Assembly: GCA_900184925.1 (NCBI GenBank)
Contig: FXYJ02000005.1
Span: forward strand, 62,001 to 126,000
Length of the DNA stretch: 64,000 nt
Direction: 5' to 3'
From: Ruminococcaceae bacterium HV4-5-B5C
GTDB taxonomy: Bacteria > Bacillota > Clostridia > Oscillospirales > Acutalibacteraceae
Both the position numbers and the translations under genes were made by a program. How positions within the stretch are numbered: the first letter of the stretch is position 1; each line of letters begins with the position of its first letter. Under the pieces are notes generated by a model. That model had not been told where the DNA came from. It worked only from the letters and a program-made list of their open reading frames with translations, and ran no database searches. Positions 50,901 through 59,406 of the stretch are shown piece by piece.

Positions 50901-53021
50901 CGCGTCCTTGCTTTTTCTGACTATTCCTTTGTGCAGACTTTGTATCAATTGCTTGTCCTGTTTATATTGGCGATTGAAGATTTTAAAAGCGGATGAACAA
51001 CTTACCTTAAACCGCTGATATATTCCGTTATAATCAATGTCAAATATCTCTTTTTCATACTCACCCAAAATTGCAGAGCGCAAATTTCTATAATTTATAA
51101 TCTTTTCTTGTGAGCTTTCAAAGAGAGTTTTTATTTGCTCAAAATTATCGATACGAGCCCAAGCGGAATAATAAAGTGTATTTGCTATTAGTTCATGTAG
51201 GGAATTTATATATTGCCGAATTTCCATACCATCGGCAAAGGTCTCGGTTGAAGCAAACACGGACTCGTGGTCAAGTGCCACGATTTTCGCTCGTAGTGCC
51301 TGGATCTGTTGCCTCAGTTCGTTGTAGTTTACTTGCAGTTTAATGCATTCCTCAATCTCACCGAAAAGTGGAGCAATATCTTCGCCCAAAATCCAACTTT
51401 TAGGGACTTTGGGGGAAAGCGCTGCCAAAGCCAAGCAATCGGCAATACCGTTGAGTCCCTTTAGTGATGTGTCAAAATTAAAATGAAAATCAGCGGAAAT
51501 TTCATCTGAGAGATCAGTCGCCTCCTTAATTTTGGGAAGCAGTTTATTGAGATATGACCCAATATCATGCCGCAACTCGTTGGTCACAATCTGGACATTG
51601 GTTCCACGCCAAGGGTTTGCCATATAACTATCGCTCATTTTGCCTATAGTATTAACAAACCTACTGAGTGTGTTGACCATCTGGTCAAATTTCTGCTGCG
51701 AAATTTTTTCGACGTTATCAACCGAAAATATAATTTCATCGTAGTCTTGCAGGGCGGCAAGATACCCATTAACCTGATAAATCGTTTTGTTGAGTGGCTG
51801 GACAGGTGTATGTAATTGTGTGGCATAAGCGTTAAGCTTTTCCCGATCCGATGTCAAAAGTTCCAGCTTTTGAAAAGCATCATCGCTTAAACTTGCTTTT
51901 TGGTTGGCTAAATTCAGCACTTCTCCCAATTGGGCCAGTGTATCCTTCTTATTTGCCTTATAGCTGTGCAAAATGAGACAAAATTCGGCAAGGCCGGCAC
52001 TTCGGAGTCGCTTATAAACAACATCCAAAGCTGCCATTTTCTCAGAAACGAATAAAACCTTTTTCCCATTGGCAAGACATTCGGCGATGATATTCGTAAT
52101 AGTCTGGCTCTTGCCGGTCCCTGGAGGGCCTTGCAGGACAAAACTGATGCCTTTACGAGCACAAAGAATAGCATCCTGCTGGCTCGAATCTGCATCAACT
52201 ACCTGAAAAACAGAAGTAGGAGTTTCAATAATGTCATGATCGGCACCTTCAATTTCTGAAAGGTCATATTGGAGTGCATTGGTATCGTCGCACAGCGCAC
52301 GAACTACGGGATTTTGCAAGATCTTCTCTTTGTGCTGTTCCAAGTCCCGATACATATTGATTTTCAGAAAAGACAGCAGACCCAATCCCACTTCGGGGAT
52401 GATCTGCCAATGACATTTCGAGATGATTTCCGAAACTTCAGAAAAGTAGTCACTCAGTGAACCATCAGAATCAAATTCAGGTATTTTTATACCGTAATCA
52501 TTGTCAAGCTTATATGCAAGTGTTGGATTCACGACAATTTCATCTTCATGCAGATTAAGGACAAATGGGGAGGTAATTGATTCTAGTTTAAGAGCAACTG
52601 GCACAAGAATTAAGGGCGCATCTAAGGCTGGATCCGAATTTTCACTTTCAGTCCAACGTATAAATCCGAACGAAAGATAGAGAAGATTGATCCCCTGCTC
52701 TTCTATCGCTGTTTTAGCTTTGATACGAATGTTATTCAAGGTTTTTTGCTGCTCTTTGACAGATTGATTCGTGACTACACTGCCCGTTTCAAGACATGTT
52801 TTGAGCAAATTATCTTCTTCATTGGGCATAACATCATCTGGGAGAGGAAAAATCAGCGGCTCATCTTTCAGAACAAAGCTGTCCCATAAATCAAAGATTT
52901 CTGGCTTTTTAATGCGAAGGTTGGAACGACGGGTATCACGATAGTTTAGCAGGCTATTCCGCTTTCCTAAATCGAGCAATTTGTTTTTCCACGTTTCCAC
53001 TTTTGCATCCAAGTTGATCAA
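47991..53021 (-). CDS. DUF4011/DUF3320 superfamily 1 helicase with Vsr-like nuclease
   Basis: A 1676-residue protein with several domains in order. An N-terminal DUF4011 region (WKNKLLDLGKRNSLLNYRDTRRS) comes first. A superfamily 1 helicase core follows, with Walker A QGPPGTGKSQTITNI near residue 300, VIFDEASQV, GDSKQLPP and the late VAITRAK block. Next is an MTES_1575/Vsr-like nuclease (GIECDGATYHSARTARERDRLR). A C-terminal DUF3320 winged-helix region ends the protein. Proteins of this layout occur in defence islands and are thought to act on foreign DNA. It appears complete. It is the largest gene in the window. Confidence 0.88.
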   Translation of the reverse strand: MINLDAKVETWKNKLLDLGKRNSLLNYRDTRRSNLRIKKPEIFDLWDSFVLKDEPLIFPLPDDVMPNEEDNLLKTCLETGSVVTNQSVKEQQKTLNNIRIKAKTAIEEQGINLLYLSFGFIRWTESENSDPALDAPLILVPVALKLESITSPFVLNLHEDEIVVNPTLAYKLDNDYGIKIPEFDSDGSLSDYFSEVSEIISKCHWQIIPEVGLGLLSFLKINMYRDLEQHKEKILQNPVVRALCDDTNALQYDLSEIEGADHDIIETPTSVFQVVDADSSQQDAILCARKGISFVLQGPPGTGKSQTITNIIAECLANGKKVLFVSEKMAALDVVYKRLRSAGLAEFCLILHSYKANKKDTLAQLGEVLNLANQKASLSDDAFQKLELLTSDREKLNAYATQLHTPVQPLNKTIYQVNGYLAALQDYDEIIFSVDNVEKISQQKFDQMVNTLSRFVNTIGKMSDSYMANPWRGTNVQIVTNELRHDIGSYLNKLLPKIKEATDLSDEISADFHFNFDTSLKGLNGIADCLALAALSPKVPKSWILGEDIAPLFGEIEECIKLQVNYNELRQQIQALRAKIVALDHESVFASTETFADGMEIRQYINSLHELIANTLYYSAWARIDNFEQIKTLFESSQEKIINYRNLRSAILGEYEKEIFDIDYNGIYQRFKVSCSSAFKIFNRQYKQDKQLIQSLHKGIVRKSKDAAVLQVLGQLRHIEELQNWMDESSSSLLALFPGLYDGEKTDFDIIQSAMESYTLIMGCMQSLEQLEKLAESSNTKETELSSHYEFLYKGLSTDWNAVRNALEWSKKFRDRADAFSCWEDFLADVCTDSETIRKCDKYSKKILVCLADIETEFSWFAKLFETDEELRTTKMPALYDRVTTCVNGLALLEEWIDFRIARKECCDQGLGDCVAKIEELQIPVEKFIPIFKRRFYRLWLDKILPDYPAVANFRRRNQEATISDFAQLDKLQFEIAKARIRSKLINELPSMNHFTNGTDEISILKRELNKQRRIMPLRKLFKTIPNLILTLKPCLMMSPLSVSLFLEAASFNFDTVIFDEASQVCTENAVGAISRGKQIIIAGDSKQLPPTNFFTAATSNADFDVDDDEDEFDDADAFESILDEAALLPEKTLLWHYRSRHEHLIAYSNAKIYKNSLITFPSNIDKVPDNGVEFIYVPDGFYDRGGRKGNTLEAKKVAQLVFEHFIKFPNRSLGVIAFGQVQQQAIEMAINQKRREDQTFEEFFNEDRTDPFFIKNLENVQGDERDTIIFSIGYAKDPSGKMHMNFGPLSKSGGERRLNVAITRAKYNIKLVGSILPTDIDTERISAEGPKMLRGYIDFAIHGPSVLANEITDSDVVEHDSPFEAAVYNFLDRKGYKLSTQVGCSGYRIDMAVKHPSLSGRYVLGIECDGATYHSARTARERDRLRQTVLEDMGWKIYRIWSTDWIKDPITEGKRLLEVVDKAISEYVENMPTQLKPAGNVEPKDFFSVEKKEITAAQAENPYGFIIPKATNFSSLPRDCNGYLQLTDCIELLVKNEYPIHYDLLCQKLASLLGREKATSFVRHEVDYALQSLKNRVLRKEDFFYPAGYTDIPVRILNGRSIKYISSDELASAMYTISKRCIGTTREALIIETVRAYGFARSGSSITNAMNRAYEQLLAEGKIREIDGKVVTHTT

Positions 53022-53255
53022 TTAAGTCACCTGCCTAACAAATAGCAATATAATATGCTACTATCAGTTATTGATGGAATGACCATTTTTATTAGCCCTG
53101 CCTTATCTGAAATTTATAACAAATATGGAAGATAACTGCTCGGCTTTCCACTCACGTTAATTCAAACTTCTTATTTCTATAGAAGATAAGTCTTTCGTTT
53201 CTATGATTTTCATCCCCAAAAATTTAATTTCAGCCAATTAAGGGTTGATAAGAAC

Positions 53256-54116
53256 TTAATTAGACGTAGCAATTTTAACTTTTAGTTTATGTATATCGTC
53301 TTGAGTGTACGACCTCGGAGATAGTTTTGGCGTGATGTTGTCATTTAGGTCATTTATATTAACAACATCCAAGGCAATATTATTAATCCGTACAATTTTT
53401 TCTTCATTTTTAACTAACTTAGCCTTATCGGGATCAAATAAGACTAAGTTTTGACCGCCATACCCATGCATACTTGCATAACTAATTCCATCATATTTAG
53501 TACCATTTGCAACCCTGGAGTTTCTAACTAGATTAGCAATACATTGAGTTGGCAAGTAGTCATTTTTATCTTTTATTGGTTTAGCAAATTCCCATATTAG
53601 CATTCTTATTAGTTTGTTTTCATCTTCTGTAGCTTCTAAAGAGTCAAACTCACGTGTCCTTGCAGGTAAAATAAGAACAGAAATATCTGATTCCAGGGTG
53701 AATTTTGAAATATTTACCAGTTGCAAAATAATGGGATTAATTTCAGCGATTGCTGTATACTCTTCTTTAGCTAAGTAAAGGAACCGTTCATTTGATGCAT
53801 TTGCACGGCCATCTGAACATTTGTCGGCAGGTGGTGCACCGGCGTCTTTGATAGTATTGTAACCATGAGCTAATTCGTTATTATCAATTACAACATTTTG
53901 AGGATCAATATCCCTGGCACGAAAGAAAATACTTTCTTTCGGTATTGGTTTTCTGAATTTTCCACTGATAATTAGGTCCTTGATTCTAGTGTAAAATACA
54001 TCGCTAAATCTGGTTTCGAGATTATTAATGCAATGTTCTCTAAATACATTCCAATCCAAAGCTAAAGAAGCATTTATTATCTGGTCATTGATATATAATT
54101 CGTCTTTACTTAGCAT
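53256..54116 (-). CDS. RES-domain protein (NAD+-degrading toxin fold)
   Basis: A 286-residue protein. The C-terminal two thirds is a RES domain: FFRARDIDP, APPADKCSDGRANASNERFLYLA, TAIAEINP and YLPTQCIANLV...YDGISYASMHGYGGQNLVLF. RES toxins destroy NAD+ by phosphorolysis. The N-terminal part resembles the helical HEPN/RES extension. No Xre-like antitoxin gene flanks it, so it may be a defence effector controlled by a partner such as the broken AAA+ gene next to it. Confidence 0.83.
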   Translation of the reverse strand: MLSKDELYINDQIINASLALDWNVFREHCINNLETRFSDVFYTRIKDLIISGKFRKPIPKESIFFRARDIDPQNVVIDNNELAHGYNTIKDAGAPPADKCSDGRANASNERFLYLAKEEYTAIAEINPIILQLVNISKFTLESDISVLILPARTREFDSLEATEDENKLIRMLIWEFAKPIKDKNDYLPTQCIANLVRNSRVANGTKYDGISYASMHGYGGQNLVLFDPDKAKLVKNEEKIVRINNIALDVVNINDLNDNITPKLSPRSYTQDDIHKLKVKIATSN

Positions 54117-54167
54117 CTTAATATTCTCCTCTCAAGCTAAAAATGAAGCTATATGTAATAGCTTCGA

Positions 54168-54678
54168 TTAGAATCTCTTACAGATTCTAAGTCTATTTAA
54201 TTTTCTTGCTTCCAGGGCCCTTTTGTTCTCTGCGTTTTCTTTGAACCACGCCAAGATATTTGTTTGTTCAATGTGATTTTTCTCTTCCCGATTCAGCTGC
54301 TCTGATAAATACCATTTATCGACAATCTTCATTTTTTGTTCAGCACAAATATCATTATATTCAATGCAGCATCCAATACGAGAGAACATTGCTGGTCCCA
54401 GTGACTTCTTTATTTCCTCTTCATTCAAAAAATTGCTAGTACAAAGGAATATAGCGCTTTTGAGATTGACTTCGTAATTAGTATCAACAAATTTCCTTCG
54501 TCGAATAATTAAATGCATTGTAAAAAATTGGGCTTACTTTATCAAACTCATCTATGAGTATAACATTAGACTCTCTGGCCATCATATCACGAGCAAAACT
54601 ATTTTTTGAATGCTCTGCACCAAAGACATAATTATAAGCTTCATCCGATTGCATTGATGCTCCTCGAGGATTGTTCAT
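54168..54678 (-). pseudogene. AAA+ ATPase fragment with frameshift
   Basis: The first frame carries a Walker B motif (NVILIDEFDKVSPIFYNAF). About 20 codons later the coding signal moves to another frame: FVDTNYEVNLKSAIFLCTSNF, then MFSRIGCCIEY, the sensor and arginine-finger regions of a ClpB-like AAA+ protein. Walker A is missing, so the gene is both truncated at the front and frameshifted near 54500. It lies beside the RES gene and may be its former partner. Confidence 0.78.
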
Positions 54679-54679
54679 T

Positions 54680-55003
54680 GCGGCTCAAAATATCGATAAA
54701 ATCAGTTAATATGGTGTTTTTAACAATGTTTTTTGCCATCCGTTCTGTATTAAATGAAGTATCTATAGAGGCATCGGCAGAAGCAGATACACTGAACCCT
54801 AATAATGCTTTTAAGATACCTCCAAATCCAACGCTTGCTTTTGCCCCAGCTTCTCCGTTATCTTTCGTCTGATCGAGAAGTTCGGCGGTCTTTTCAAGTT
54901 TGCCTCCGGTTACAATTTGAACATAATCAGTTACAGAATCTTCGTCGAAATAAACAATTTTGCATATCTTACTTTGCTTTTCTGCTGCTTTCTTTTCATT
55001 CAA
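54680..55003 (-). pseudogene. DUF6414-family N-terminal fragment
   Basis: The first 107 or so residues match the start of DUF6414-type proteins (KIVYFDEDSVTDYVQIVTGG, KASVGFGGILKALLGFSVSASADASIDTSFN). The frame then runs into the AAA+ fragment and stops. The junction near 54680 looks like a deletion that fused two unrelated genes. Confidence 0.6.
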
Positions 55004-55081
55004 AATGAGCCCATCTCAACTTTCAGTTATTTTGCTAGGACAGTATATAAAGGCCACACTATAACACACCCGCTGTAGTCT

Positions 55082-55137
55082 AGCTGAATTTCCATTATTG
55101 CTAAGACCCACCTTCGAACGAGCTTTCCATTATTGCT
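55082..55137. repeat. Short tandem array B (35-bp period)
   Basis: Two units ending in TTCCATTATTGCT start at 55090 and 55125, exactly 35 bases apart, just beyond the 3' end of the TPR/PIN-like gene. They match the units of array A at 59021-59144. Confidence 0.7.
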
Positions 55138-55261
55138 AAAACTGGCTTGTCCGAATAAACGAACTGCGAAGTAATGCATAGATATTTACTGCTCTTTTGT
55201 CCATTCAGATTGAATTTTGATAAGTAGAAGTGAAAACGGAGTGGCCGAAGTGTACTTTCTT

Positions 55262-58200
55262 CTACTGGAAGATCAGATGTAGACTTTTGATTGCTTTTTG
55301 CTCTAAATCTTTACATAATTGTGCAAGATCAATGGATAAGTCGGGTATGATTTGTCTCATGCCAGTAGATATTTTGAAAACATAGCGCGAGATAGCCAAA
55401 GCTCTCGCTTTATCTCCAATACCATTATATTCTTCAGCCATCATGCGGTAATATGTTCCACGGCGCCATACCCTGAAAGCATCCTCAATAATTAATTTAG
55501 AAAGCTTAGTCGCTGACACGCGATTCTGAGTGTATAATCCATTTATTGCTTGAAGGTAAACATCTGCAAAGCTTTTCATATCATAATCCGATTTGCATAT
55601 CAGGAAAGGACGCATAGTTTCGAGTGAAACAGAATAATCATCTTTTTCAATTTGCTCGATAATTGTATTCGCTGAAAAGCTGACAAAAGTACATCCCGTG
55701 AGAAGCCGATAAAGCATTTGATCTCTTGATTCTGGGTGATTCTGGCCGTAATAATTGCAAAGTGCAGGAATTGACACAAATTCATTTTTTTGAAAGTTGC
55801 TCAGTTCAGGAATTACGGTGCACATGCGAGCAACGTAATCAGAATACAAGAGGGGGATGTTGTTATCTTTGGAAATAATGCAACTTGCTATAAAGTTTCT
55901 TGATAAAGCCTTAATTATTGTGCTACCGTCCTCGGTAAATCCGTCTGGGTGGAAGGTAATATTGTCTGCAGATTGAATCCATCTCAGCAAATCATTAACA
56001 TAAGGATAATTAAAAGATAGATAGTAATTTTGCAAAGTACTCAAGGAACCATAGTTAATGTGAATGTTCTCAACACTTTGTAGGGCTGGTAGGCACCCGT
56101 AATATGACATGATAATCAGTGTTTGTGCGTCTACAACTATATGATGCTTAATATATTTTTCTTCGTTCCGCAGTTGGTCACGATCGACCATCGATATTCG
56201 TATCTTGTTCTTTTCAGCGAAGTGAAAAAGCTGTCCCAAATCGTTATGGTAAAATTCCAACAGTAGATTAATTGTAATTGCTTGACTTCTGTATTTTAAA
56301 GCTATTTCCTTTTCCTGTTCGCTGTAACTCTTTGCATTGGGAGAAAACTTCTCCAATTGTTTAGTTAAGCTTTCAACAGGATTCTGATCTTGTTCGATGC
56401 TGAATGCCTCAATCCAATTGACGACTACTGGATGTGTTTCTTTATACTCAAGGATCTTCGCGAAACCTTCCTCGTGATCGCAACGTAAAGCACGTCCAAA
56501 CAGTGCTTGATGACTTTGATCATATGGATTTTGAATCATCAGGTTATGCGCCTTAAGTGCCCAAGCATAGCTTTCGTCATTGTTTTCTTTCAACAAATAC
56601 AGGTCACTTATTAGCCAATAGAGCTTTGCAAGTTTTTCATTTTCTATAGAACCTTTTAGTAATTCAAAGCAAGTGTTCAGTGAGCAGTCATAGTGCATAA
56701 CCCACTTTTGGCACAGAGCTAAATTAATCCCATCTTGGAAATTGTGCCCATCAGCATATATCTGTGTAAGGCAAGTAGTAAGGTGACCGACATCATTCGT
56801 TTTTCCATAGATTGCAGTCTGCATACGGTTATAATTGAGTGGAGACACTTCTTGTGGTGCTATCCTCTGTATCATATCCTCTGCTAATGGGAAATTGGTA
56901 GTAACAAAAAAGCGGATAGCTTCACTATAAAATACGTCTAAATTTTCAATAAAAATTTTGTCTTGTTTATGTAGCTCTTGAATTCGAAAATAAAGCGTAG
57001 CACATTCTACGTTGAGCTTATTCCGCTTATAGAAACGCAGAGTGTTATCAAGCAATTGGTAATCAACTGAGGTAGACGCAATGCTATCGAACAGGGCTTT
57101 TGCCTGTTCGAGGTTGCCTTCAAATTCAAACGCGCAGGCATCCGTTGCGTCAAGGAGGTCACCGTATACCCCTGCTGAAGCCGCTGACGATCTGTATTTC
57201 CAATATGCCTTAGTGTCTTTGGTCGCTATAAATACCTGCAACAGAATGTGAAAAAGTGGAGCAGACATGCGCTCAGGGGATAAATTAAATAATTTTGTGA
57301 GTTCTTGTCCACATTCATCGAATTTGTTACTTTCATATAATTTCCGGCAATGAACAAACGCGCGGTCAGTCTCATTCAATAACGAAAGAGTTGAATCAGG
57401 CAATTCTTCTTGGCAACCTAAAATTAAAGCACGTGTTGTTTCATAATCATGGACCAGACCTAAATACTTTGCAAGTGGAGAAAGTCCATGGTGAATCCCA
57501 ATCATTGTACAAGCGGAAACATATAATTCAATTGCCTTTTCTGCAACAAGTTTATATTGTAGAGTGTCAATATTCACGCTTGTAACAATGGGCTTTAATT
57601 CATTGATAACAGCGTCTAATCTGGCAAAATCAATCTTTGGATAAAAGAACCGCTTTCCCTTTTCCAGCGAAAAAATTGTTTGTGAGTATAAAGCAGCTGA
57701 CAGGTTAAGTTTTGCGATTACGTCATCGCTACCAAATTCAATCGCCTTTTTAATATCATCTGACGCGGAAAAAGGATCATCGTAAGTGAGGTATATTATC
57801 CCGCGATTCATATAAAAATCAGCAATCAATCGCCGATCGGAGTTTTCACTCAATACTTGAGAAAAGTGGCTATTTAATTCTTCAATAACTACACGACATT
57901 CTTCCTTCTTCATGAGAGCGTGCAAATATTGCCTTAATAGAAACGCCCTGTGATATTGTGGATCAATCTCTAATGCTCGATCTAGGTGTATCTGTGCATC
58001 AAAATATCTTGCCGAGTCATCCTGCTGAATAGAAACCGAAGCATTCACATAGTGATAAATTTTGCTTTCTTCTGCTGTCGTCTTGGGTATTGATTCAAGA
58101 CTTCTATATGCCTTATCAGTTTCGCCCAAATTTGCTTCGCAAAGAGCGATATTACAACTAATTGTGCAAATAAGTGAGTTGATATATTTTACATTCTGCC

Positions 58201-58897
58201 CTGTTATGCGGCCACTGATAGACTGAAGCAATTCGTAATATTTTGATATGGCGTCGGTAAATTGATCTTTTAGCTGATATTCTGATTCAATAGATTTTAT
58301 GTCTAAAGTGAATGCATCAATCTCAGCTGGATTGTTTTCGGATTCTTGTTCGTCGCCACAAGCTATCCTAGAGCTAGGCACCATACTAGCACGTAAAGAA
58401 GCAAGTTCCTGCCGGAAACTTTTAACTTCTTCATACATTCTGTTATCGCGCCATTCACTTGCTGAATCGATACGCTGTATTTCATTCTGAATTTTCCCAC
58501 TGTCAGTGTGCGGATTAATACTATTTGTTTTTGAAAACGCATAATCAAACATCCACGCAAATATGCCATATATTTGCTCTTGTTGAACGCCTTTGTGTTG
58601 TTCAGAAAATCTATGTGTGTGAATAGTTGCAAATTCCACTTTATTTGATGGTTGGATATCGGATTTACCCCGGACAGTGCTAATTAGGCTTTCAACAAGG
58701 CCATTGTTAGTTATGTAGCCATCCAAGTCATTATAAAATGTTTCTTGTCCGTATTTTTGCAGAACATGTTCTAATATCTCCTGAGCTATCTGTTTATCGA
58801 CACATACTTTATCGTAAAGACTACTAACCACGATATCGACTTTTGACGCAATATGATTTTCGGCTAAAGTGCCAGTGACTGTATCAATAAGTCCCAT
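55262..58897 (-). CDS. Giant TPR-repeat protein with C-terminal PIN-like region
   Basis: A 1211-residue protein. The N-terminal 150 residues are helical; the long middle (about 220-850) is a series of TPR-like helix pairs, for example ALEIDPQYHRAFLLRQYL and YLTYDDPFSASDDIKKAIEFG. The C-terminal third holds HHIVVDAQTLIIMSYYGCLPAL and IPLLYSDYVARM, a pattern like a PIN-type nuclease with spaced Asp residues. Large TPR-PIN proteins have been proposed as invader-conflict systems. It neighbours other defence-type genes and is flanked on both sides by a 35-bp repeat. The PIN call is by eye. Confidence 0.6.
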   Translation of the reverse strand: MGLIDTVTGTLAENHIASKVDIVVSSLYDKVCVDKQIAQEILEHVLQKYGQETFYNDLDGYITNNGLVESLISTVRGKSDIQPSNKVEFATIHTHRFSEQHKGVQQEQIYGIFAWMFDYAFSKTNSINPHTDSGKIQNEIQRIDSASEWRDNRMYEEVKSFRQELASLRASMVPSSRIACGDEQESENNPAEIDAFTLDIKSIESEYQLKDQFTDAISKYYELLQSISGRITGQNVKYINSLICTISCNIALCEANLGETDKAYRSLESIPKTTAEESKIYHYVNASVSIQQDDSARYFDAQIHLDRALEIDPQYHRAFLLRQYLHALMKKEECRVVIEELNSHFSQVLSENSDRRLIADFYMNRGIIYLTYDDPFSASDDIKKAIEFGSDDVIAKLNLSAALYSQTIFSLEKGKRFFYPKIDFARLDAVINELKPIVTSVNIDTLQYKLVAEKAIELYVSACTMIGIHHGLSPLAKYLGLVHDYETTRALILGCQEELPDSTLSLLNETDRAFVHCRKLYESNKFDECGQELTKLFNLSPERMSAPLFHILLQVFIATKDTKAYWKYRSSAASAGVYGDLLDATDACAFEFEGNLEQAKALFDSIASTSVDYQLLDNTLRFYKRNKLNVECATLYFRIQELHKQDKIFIENLDVFYSEAIRFFVTTNFPLAEDMIQRIAPQEVSPLNYNRMQTAIYGKTNDVGHLTTCLTQIYADGHNFQDGINLALCQKWVMHYDCSLNTCFELLKGSIENEKLAKLYWLISDLYLLKENNDESYAWALKAHNLMIQNPYDQSHQALFGRALRCDHEEGFAKILEYKETHPVVVNWIEAFSIEQDQNPVESLTKQLEKFSPNAKSYSEQEKEIALKYRSQAITINLLLEFYHNDLGQLFHFAEKNKIRISMVDRDQLRNEEKYIKHHIVVDAQTLIIMSYYGCLPALQSVENIHINYGSLSTLQNYYLSFNYPYVNDLLRWIQSADNITFHPDGFTEDGSTIIKALSRNFIASCIISKDNNIPLLYSDYVARMCTVIPELSNFQKNEFVSIPALCNYYGQNHPESRDQMLYRLLTGCTFVSFSANTIIEQIEKDDYSVSLETMRPFLICKSDYDMKSFADVYLQAINGLYTQNRVSATKLSKLIIEDAFRVWRRGTYYRMMAEEYNGIGDKARALAISRYVFKISTGMRQIIPDLSIDLAQLCKDLEQKAIKSLHLIFQ

Positions 58898-59020
58898 GCT
58901 CTCATTCCGCCTTATTACTTAATCCAAAATAGAAGCTAATCCATTATAAAACTCAACGTACCAGCCATATTCCAGCCGAAAGAACTGGATAATCTAACCG
59001 GGCTATGGCCTGCCTTTGAT

Positions 59021-59144
59021 CGAACTTCGCATAATTGCTCCGACACGCTGCTGGCCGAACTTCGCATAATTGCTAAAACCTGCTCGCGGGCGAACTGCGC
59101 ATTATTGCTATGACACGCAATTGGCCGAGCTTCGCATTATTGCT
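59021..59144. repeat. Tandem array A, four units of 35 bp
   Basis: CGAACTTCGCATAATTGCT-type 19-bp cores start at 59021, 59056, 59091 and 59126, separated by 16-bp variable spacers. The reverse complement contains ATTATGCGAAGTTCG, so the core is related to the 17-bp module repeat but in the opposite orientation. It lies between the TPR/PIN-like gene and the integrase. The remaining 59145-59358 holds nothing I can identify. Confidence 0.88.
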
Positions 59145-59359
59145 ATGACAGGCAGATTGCTACTTGATGCACTTTCATAATCTGCTTAAAGGGTAGTATC
59201 ATCTAGCCTTAGCTCATATTGGGTACTAATAATTCCGAAATAATTATATTCCCAAAATCGCCCAATTTCAACAATGGTAAATAGGGAATTTTTTGCGCAA
59301 TATACAAATTGTGCAGTCTCTGATGCTGTATTGGCAAAGCCCCCTACGACCTATTAAGC

Positions 59360-59396
59360 AAATAGGGCAACAGGCAAAAAACCTGTCGCCCTATTT
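59360..59396. terminator. Hairpin terminator downstream of the integrase
   Basis: AAATAGGGC..ACAGG pairs with CCTGT..GCCCTATTT and is followed by a T-run on the plus strand. It lies just after the stop of the minus-strand integrase and may act in both directions. Confidence 0.7.
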
Positions 59397-59406
59397 TTTT
59401 CTCCGG

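Noticed and set aside
59021..59144. CRISPR array
   Set aside because: Repeats are only 19 bp with 16-bp spacers, the core varies between units, and no cas genes are present.
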